Assembly (NCBI RefSeq): GCF_004307455.1
Contig: NZ_SEWX01000001.1
Coordinates: 496,001 to 560,000, forward strand
Direction: 5' to 3'
Length of the DNA: 64,000 bases
From: Aquirufa nivalisilvae
Lineage (GTDB): Bacteria; Bacteroidota; Bacteroidia; Cytophagales; Spirosomataceae
Part shown: in pieces, positions 60,154 to 64,000 of the stretch
Position numbering within the stretch: position 1 is the stretch's first letter
How the letters are laid out: the number at the start of each line of letters is the position of its first letter
The notes under the pieces: generated by a model
The model's input: the letters and a program-made list of their open reading frames with translations, nothing else
What the model was told of the DNA's origin: nothing
The model's database searches: none
Translations under genes and position numbers: made by a program

Positions 60154-60909
60154 ATGACCGTAGAAAAATACCTTCAAATTTTATTTAGTATTGGTAGTCG
60201 ATACTATTTGGTAGCAGGAGCTTATTTCTTGATTTTCTATGTTCTTTTTAAAAAGGGATTGTCCAATAAAAAAATACAAGCGGCTTATCCCAAATTGAAT
60301 GATTACCTCCGTGAAATTGGGTATTCTTTAGGGACTATCATCCTTTTTGCGGCAGTCCCCATTTTCATTGTTCAAAATCCTGCAGTTCGTCCATATACTA
60401 CTTTATACGACAGGATGGATAGCTTGGGTTGGGCTTATTATTGGTTTGCCTATTTGTTAATGTTTTTGTTGCACGATACCTATTTTTATTGGGCACATCG
60501 AATCATGCATCATCCCAGTATTTTTAAATGGGTGCATAAAGTACATCATTTGTCGACCAATCCATCTCCTTGGGCTGCCTATGCCTTTCATCCTCTGGAA
60601 TCCATTGTGGAAACGGGTATTTTTGTCTTGTTTGTATTTACGATTCCCGTACATCAAAGTCATATTTACTTGTTTTTCTTTTTTTCCATTATTTACAATG
60701 CCTACGGACATTTGGGCTGGGAATTATATCCTGCTGGATTTTCCAAATCATTGATTGGTAAATGGATTAATACCTCGGTAAGTCATAACCAACACCATAA
60801 ATATTTCAAAGGAAATTATGGCTTATACCTTCTATTTTGGGATCGTGTGATGGGGACATTGAGGGAAGATTATGATACTGCTTTTGAAAAAGTAAAACAG
60901 AAACAATAA
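60154..60909 (+). CDS. Sterol desaturase / fatty acid hydroxylase superfamily membrane protein
   Basis: 251 residues from the ATG at 60154 (MTVEKYLQILFS); ATGs at 60079 and 60118 are in frame, so the start is uncertain. Five or so spans. The eight-His di-iron motif is complete: HDTYFYWAHRIMHH, HKVHHLSTNPSPWAAYAFHP and SHNQHHKYFKGNYG. The family hydroxylates or desaturates lipids in the membrane using oxygen. Its lipid here is unknown. The phosphoesterase gene follows after 10 bases. Confidence 0.87.
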   Translation: MTVEKYLQILFSIGSRYYLVAGAYFLIFYVLFKKGLSNKKIQAAYPKLNDYLREIGYSLGTIILFAAVPIFIVQNPAVRPYTTLYDRMDSLGWAYYWFAYLLMFLLHDTYFYWAHRIMHHPSIFKWVHKVHHLSTNPSPWAAYAFHPLESIVETGIFVLFVFTIPVHQSHIYLFFFFSIIYNAYGHLGWELYPAGFSKSLIGKWINTSVSHNQHHKYFKGNYGLYLLFWDRVMGTLREDYDTAFEKVKQKQ

Positions 60910-60919
60910 ACCTATTTAT

Positions 60920-61840
60920 ATGAAATTTTTATTCACTCTATTATTTAGCCTTTTGCTAGGCTTTAGCAGCTTTGGGCAAGCCAAAAAATTTGATTTTATT
61001 GCCTTTGGGGATATGCCCTACAAACTTCCAGATGATTATGGGCGATTTGAAGGAGTGATTAAAAAAATCAATCAAGAAAAGCCTGTTTTTAGCGTGCATG
61101 TTGGGGATATCAAATCAGGGTCAACCCCTTGCTCTACCGAGTACTTTTATAAAATCCATCAATATTTTGAGACATTTGATCAGCCTTTAGTTTATACGCC
61201 AGGAGATAATGAATGGACGGATTGTAACCGCAAAGCAGCAGGAGAATTTGATCCGAATGAGCGGTTGAAGGAGTTGAGAAAAGTGTTTTTTGCTAAGAAA
61301 GAAAGCTTTGGTAAGAAGAAAATTAAATTAGTGTCTCAATCCGAAAATCCATCCTTTGCCAATTATGTAGAAAATAATGCGTGGGAATACGGTGGTATAC
61401 AGTTTGCCACGATACACTTAGTGGGGTCCAATAATAATTTGAAAGGCGCTAATGCTGATAACACCGAATTTAATGAGCGGGAAAAAGCGAATGAAGCGTG
61501 GTTGGAAGAAGTTTTTGCAAGGGCTAATTCTAAAATGGGCCTAGTTTTTTTCACTCAAGCAGATATGTTTTACCATGGTGCTGTTCCCACTGGTTTTACC
61601 CAAATCGTGGAGAAGCTTACAGCCTTAACTAGGGCATATGGAAAACCCGTTTTATGGATTAATGGAGATTCCCATCGTTTGCTAATAGAGAAGCCCTTAT
61701 TGATGCCCGATAAGAAATCAACGATTTTGAATTTTACGCGTTTGCAGGTTTTTGGTGAGGCAGATATGGAAGCCGTGAGGATAAAGGTGGACCCTAAATC
61801 TTCTCAATTATTTTTGTTTGAGCAATTGATGGTCGACTAA
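60920..61840 (+). CDS. Exported calcineurin-like phosphoesterase
   Basis: 306 residues with a signal peptide (LFSLLLGFSSFGQA). Metallophosphoesterase-like elements occur in order: FIAFGDMPYK (a GD motif), FSVHVGDIKSGSTPC (a second GD), YTPGDNEWTD (GDN, close to GNH), HLVGSNNN and a late LWINGDSHRLLIE (GDxH). The first motif lacks the usual DxH. Probably a periplasmic phosphatase or phosphodiesterase. Its last 4 bases overlap the convergent SGNH gene. Confidence 0.8.
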   Translation: MKFLFTLLFSLLLGFSSFGQAKKFDFIAFGDMPYKLPDDYGRFEGVIKKINQEKPVFSVHVGDIKSGSTPCSTEYFYKIHQYFETFDQPLVYTPGDNEWTDCNRKAAGEFDPNERLKELRKVFFAKKESFGKKKIKLVSQSENPSFANYVENNAWEYGGIQFATIHLVGSNNNLKGANADNTEFNEREKANEAWLEEVFARANSKMGLVFFTQADMFYHGAVPTGFTQIVEKLTALTRAYGKPVLWINGDSHRLLIEKPLLMPDKKSTILNFTRLQVFGEADMEAVRIKVDPKSSQLFLFEQLMVD

Positions 61841-62766
61841 GGAGCGAGCAAAGCTTCTATTTGTTTGTCTATTTCTAGAGATAATGTTAGGGCTTCCATC
61901 AATGGAAGTCCTTTTTTCATTTCAGGACGAAGATGTCCGGTAGAACCAAGCCAAGCATCTTTCATCAGATTATGTCGTTTGACAATTAATTGGAAAAAAG
62001 CATTGGGGTCTTTGATGGGGGCCAATGCTTGAATAATGGATGGGAATTGAAGGATGTTTTTTTGACCTAAGTAGCGTAAAATTTGTTGAGCCATAATCCA
62101 ATGTCCCAATTCCCCAGGATGCACACCATCTTTGGCTAAGGCAAAATTAGGATCGGTTTTTTGCTGAGAAGCTTGGTAAGCCTTCATTGGAAAATGTACG
62201 TCGATTACCTCCCATGATTTTTGTTGCATTAGCCATTCCGAATAGCGATCCAAGACTTGGGCATAGCCTGGTTTTTTACCTAATTCTTCATCAAATGGAG
62301 CAGGTGTCAAATGAATGATTCTAGATCCTCGAGCCTCAATTTGGGTGTGTAACCAAAGGATGCCATCTTTGAATTTTTGAAACCGAAGCGAGTCTAGTGG
62401 AAGGTAAATACCATCATTCATGCCATAGGAGGCAAAGACGATATCGGGTTGCGTTTGAAGTAGCACTCGATCCAATCGTTCATGCAAATCGGGTCTTGGA
62501 AAACGTCCATCGGCATGGCCCTCTTCGGATAAGCCTGAGACTGTTTCACTGGGTAAGCCCACATTGATGAATTCAATTTTTTGTTGGGGGAAATGTGCCT
62601 TATGGTAGGCTTCTATGGCTTGGACATATCCAGCGGCATAGGTAATACTGTTTCCTAGGAAAAGGACTCGTTTGACGGAGGCATCAATTAAGGGAGTCTG
62701 CGCCTGAGTTAAGGAACAGAGGAGAATGAGGCAAACAAGTAGCCAATGAGTCTTTTTCTGCCTCAT
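61837..62766 (-). CDS. Exported SGNH/GDSL hydrolase
   Basis: 309 residues with a signal peptide (VCLILLCSLTQAQ). SGNH blocks: VLFLGNSITYAAGYVQ (block I, Ser in GNS), NVGLPSETVSG (block II), VFASYGMNDGIYL (block III Asn) and KDGVHPGELGHWIMA (block V Asp/His). An extra C-terminal helical part (IKDPNAFFQLIVKRHNLMKDAWLGSTGHLRP) follows, common in planctomycete-like SGNH proteins. Overlaps the DUF1080 gene by 4 bases, so the two are co-translated; the substrates are likely decorated glycans. Confidence 0.85.
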   Translation of the reverse strand: MRQKKTHWLLVCLILLCSLTQAQTPLIDASVKRVLFLGNSITYAAGYVQAIEAYHKAHFPQQKIEFINVGLPSETVSGLSEEGHADGRFPRPDLHERLDRVLLQTQPDIVFASYGMNDGIYLPLDSLRFQKFKDGILWLHTQIEARGSRIIHLTPAPFDEELGKKPGYAQVLDRYSEWLMQQKSWEVIDVHFPMKAYQASQQKTDPNFALAKDGVHPGELGHWIMAQQILRYLGQKNILQFPSIIQALAPIKDPNAFFQLIVKRHNLMKDAWLGSTGHLRPEMKKGLPLMEALTLSLEIDKQIEALLAP

Positions 62767-63566
62767 TTTTTCCTAGATTTAGGAATAGGTAAAACCTGAA
62801 TTTCGATATTTCTAAAATCGATTTCTTGACCTTCACTTTGAAGCGCGATATATCCTTCTTTCAATAATTTTCCATCAATTTTAATGGCAGGATTATAGCC
62901 ATTGGCCACACCTCCACCGATTTGAGGTTGAGCATATTCCAATACTTTATCGCCATTGATGTAGTGACTAACCAAAGAATCGCCCATAACGACCAATTCA
63001 GCTTTTACCCATTGATCTCCTTCGTAGGTCTTGGAACTGGAGTTGATGCAATGCCTTGGGTCAATTCGCCCATGATAGAACACATCGGTACCAGGCGAGC
63101 ACATGTTTCCAGTTGGTCGGGGTTTACCATCACCTAGTCCCGCAAGGAACTGCATTTCTACCGAGATAGGCCAGTCTTGTTCTTTTAGGATGGTTTTAGG
63201 ATCCTGAGCATGGAACATGACACCCGAGTTTTTCAAGGTATAATCTGGGGCATCTTTTCTCCATATGCCTGTAAAACGGTATTCCAAGCGAAGTTTATAA
63301 TACGAAAAAGGTTTTTTATAATACAAATGCCCGTAGCGATTATTGAAATGCTCGTATTGGTCATATCGTACTTTGATCAATCCATCCTCTACCCGAAAAG
63401 TTTGACCATAATTATCTCCTACTTCATGATGAAAGATTTTCACCGTCCAATCGTTGATGTCCTTACCGTTGAAAAGGGATACCCACTTTTCTTTTTTTGG
63501 TTTAAAAGAAAAGGCTGAAAATGCCAGTAATAGGGCAAGCATTGTAAGAGGTAATTTGGACATCAT
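62763..63566 (-). CDS. Exported DUF1080 (3-keto-disaccharide hydrolase family) protein
   Basis: 267 residues with a signal sequence (LTMLALLLAFSAFSF). A beta-jellyroll of the DUF1080/PF06439 type: WVSLFNGKDINDWTVKIFHHE, GLIKVRYDQYE, YKLRLEYRFTG, NSGVMFHAQDP, VEMQFLAGLGDGKPRPTGNMC, and IALQSEGQEIDFRNIEI. PF06439 is named 3-keto-disaccharide hydrolase, after members that cleave 3-keto-glycosides made by oxidoreductases. It heads a short operon with the SGNH gene. ATGs at 63566 and 63563 are both possible. Confidence 0.87.
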   Translation of the reverse strand: MMSKLPLTMLALLLAFSAFSFKPKKEKWVSLFNGKDINDWTVKIFHHEVGDNYGQTFRVEDGLIKVRYDQYEHFNNRYGHLYYKKPFSYYKLRLEYRFTGIWRKDAPDYTLKNSGVMFHAQDPKTILKEQDWPISVEMQFLAGLGDGKPRPTGNMCSPGTDVFYHGRIDPRHCINSSSKTYEGDQWVKAELVVMGDSLVSHYINGDKVLEYAQPQIGGGVANGYNPAIKIDGKLLKEGYIALQSEGQEIDFRNIEIQVLPIPKSRKK

Positions 63567-63597
63567 TATCAGTAAATAGGTTATTTGAGAGAATGTC

Positions 63598-63605
63598 CAA
63601 ATATA
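63598..63605 (-). promoter_or_regulatory. -7 promoter box of the DUF1080-SGNH operon
   Basis: The minus strand reads TATATTTG (TAnnTTTG), 31 bases before the ATG at 63566. It fits the family A palindrome at 63649 acting as an end marker for the gene upstream. Confidence 0.45.
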
Positions 63606-63648
63606 TCAGATTCTTGAATAAAAAATTCGATTATTTTGTTTTTGTAAC

Positions 63649-63681
63649 AGGGTTGACAGCGTTCCAAACGCTGGCAACCCT
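63649..63681. repeat. Family A palindrome, copy 5 (variant)
   Basis: AGGGTTGACAGCGTT, loop CCA, AACGCTGGCAACCCT: 15-bp arms with one mismatch. The outer four base pairs differ from the other copies but still pair (AGGG with CCCT), a compensated change that supports selection on the hairpin. Arm order is that of copies 1 and 2. Confidence 0.8.
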
Positions 63682-63695
63682 AACAATTTTAAGCA

Positions 63696-64000
63696 TTAAA
63701 TTCCTTTGATAAATGCCACCAAATCAGCCATATCTTGCAATTTGATATTGGCATCTAAGCCATTTGGCATGGCAGAAACCTTGGAAGACACTCTTGATTT
63801 TATTAAGTATTTCTCAATGGTTTGAACAGTTCCGCCCATTTGTTTCAAGCTTAGCGAATTATCGTTTTCAGAAGTAATAATTCCCGAAAGCCTTGTCCCA
63901 TCTGAAAGCTGTAAATCCCAGTTACCATATTTATCTGCAATGGAATTATTTGGATTGATGATTTCAGTGATGATGGATAGCGCATTTCTGCTTTTTAAGG
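63696..64000 (-). CDS. C-terminus of a PVC-type heme-binding-domain protein (partial)
   Basis: The final 100 or so codons, running off the right edge. LKSRNALSIITEIINPNNSIADKYGNW begins the visible part. Then come a short beta-rich insert (LQLSDGTRLSGIITSENDNSLSL), IEKYLIKSRVSSKVSAMPNGLDA with a likely heme-ligand Met, and a closing helix (LQDMADLVAFIKGI). This matches the C-terminal Pirellula/Verrucomicrobium heme-binding domain that ends large periplasmic sugar-dehydrogenase-like proteins. The CxxCH motif lies outside the window. Confidence 0.75.
   Translation of the reverse strand, partial: LKSRNALSIITEIINPNNSIADKYGNWDLQLSDGTRLSGIITSENDNSLSLKQMGGTVQTIEKYLIKSRVSSKVSAMPNGLDANIKLQDMADLVAFIKGI

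Overview
The window comes from a bacterium of the phylum Bacteroidota, most likely the order Cytophagales (the order is an inference). The support is moderate-to-low GC content, start codons without Shine-Dalgarno sequences, several promoters of the Bacteroidota type (a -7 box reading TAnnTTTG), and family-typical proteins: a PD40/OmpA protein, CarboxypepD-reg and ThuA proteins, a two-domain NagZ/beta-lactamase, DUF983, DUF2834 and DUF4260. About sixty genes are packed tightly. I see no insertion sequence, prophage, rRNA or CRISPR array. The only RNA genes found are tRNA-Leu(TAA) and tRNA-Gly(GCC), side by side near 13.9-14.1 kb.

Layout. 0-15.8 kb is mainly housekeeping: end of hemB, a PurM-like AIR synthase, rplU-rpmA, a NifU-like Fe-S protein, a frameshifted HAD phosphatase, tpiA, a GH3/beta-lactamase fusion, a TIGR01777 SDR, a LOG-family protein, a PD40/OmpA lipid-anchored-type envelope protein, a glycosyltransferase, a serine hydrolase, the tRNAs, an Lrp/AsnC regulator and tgt. 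15.8-20.7 kb holds a 1216-residue ThuA/dehydrogenase/cupredoxin fusion followed by a Gfo/Idh/MocA oxidoreductase. 20.7-31.8 kb has a DUF983-LptF/G-EamA operon, a small operon (membrane protein, GmhB-like phosphatase, aldo/keto reductase), rnr, and an M28 peptidase-gcvT-comB-thrC operon.

32.4-38.2 kb is a five-gene, same-strand surface-glycan operon: two paratose-epimerase-like SDRs, a DPM1-type GT2, and two tandem multi-membrane-span proteins that share a DD...HR signature and look like paralogous GT-C-type enzymes. 38.4-48.4 kb mixes an SGNH hydrolase, small proteins, GH31, a PIG-L deacetylase, a CBM9-like protein, a DsbA-family protein, hemN, an acetyltransferase and a Qnr-like pentapeptide-repeat protein. 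48.5-57.1 kb is a five-gene operon of planctomycete type: exported protein, DUF2231/cytochrome/LRR protein, DUF1549/LamG/DUF1553 cytochrome protein, DUF1501 protein and FAD oxidoreductase. 57.4-60.0 kb is an AAA+ ATPase/VWA pair resembling chelatase I/D subunits. The right end carries a sterol desaturase-like protein, a phosphoesterase, SGNH and DUF1080 proteins, and the tail of a heme-binding dehydrogenase.

Themes. Several genes (ThuA fusion, Gfo/Idh/MocA, DUF1080, heme-binding-protein tail, GH31, GH3, PIG-L, CBM9) fit periplasmic oxidation and hydrolysis of glycosides, possibly through 3-keto-sugars; this is inference from family names. The signals least explained by genes are two families of sequence-conserved intergenic palindromes. 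One (arm AACCTTGACAGCGTT) has five copies in two opposite arm orders; the other (arm AGATTTGTCAACTTTT and variants) has three copies plus loose half-sites. They lie next to gene 3' ends, sometimes sharing a base with the stop codon.
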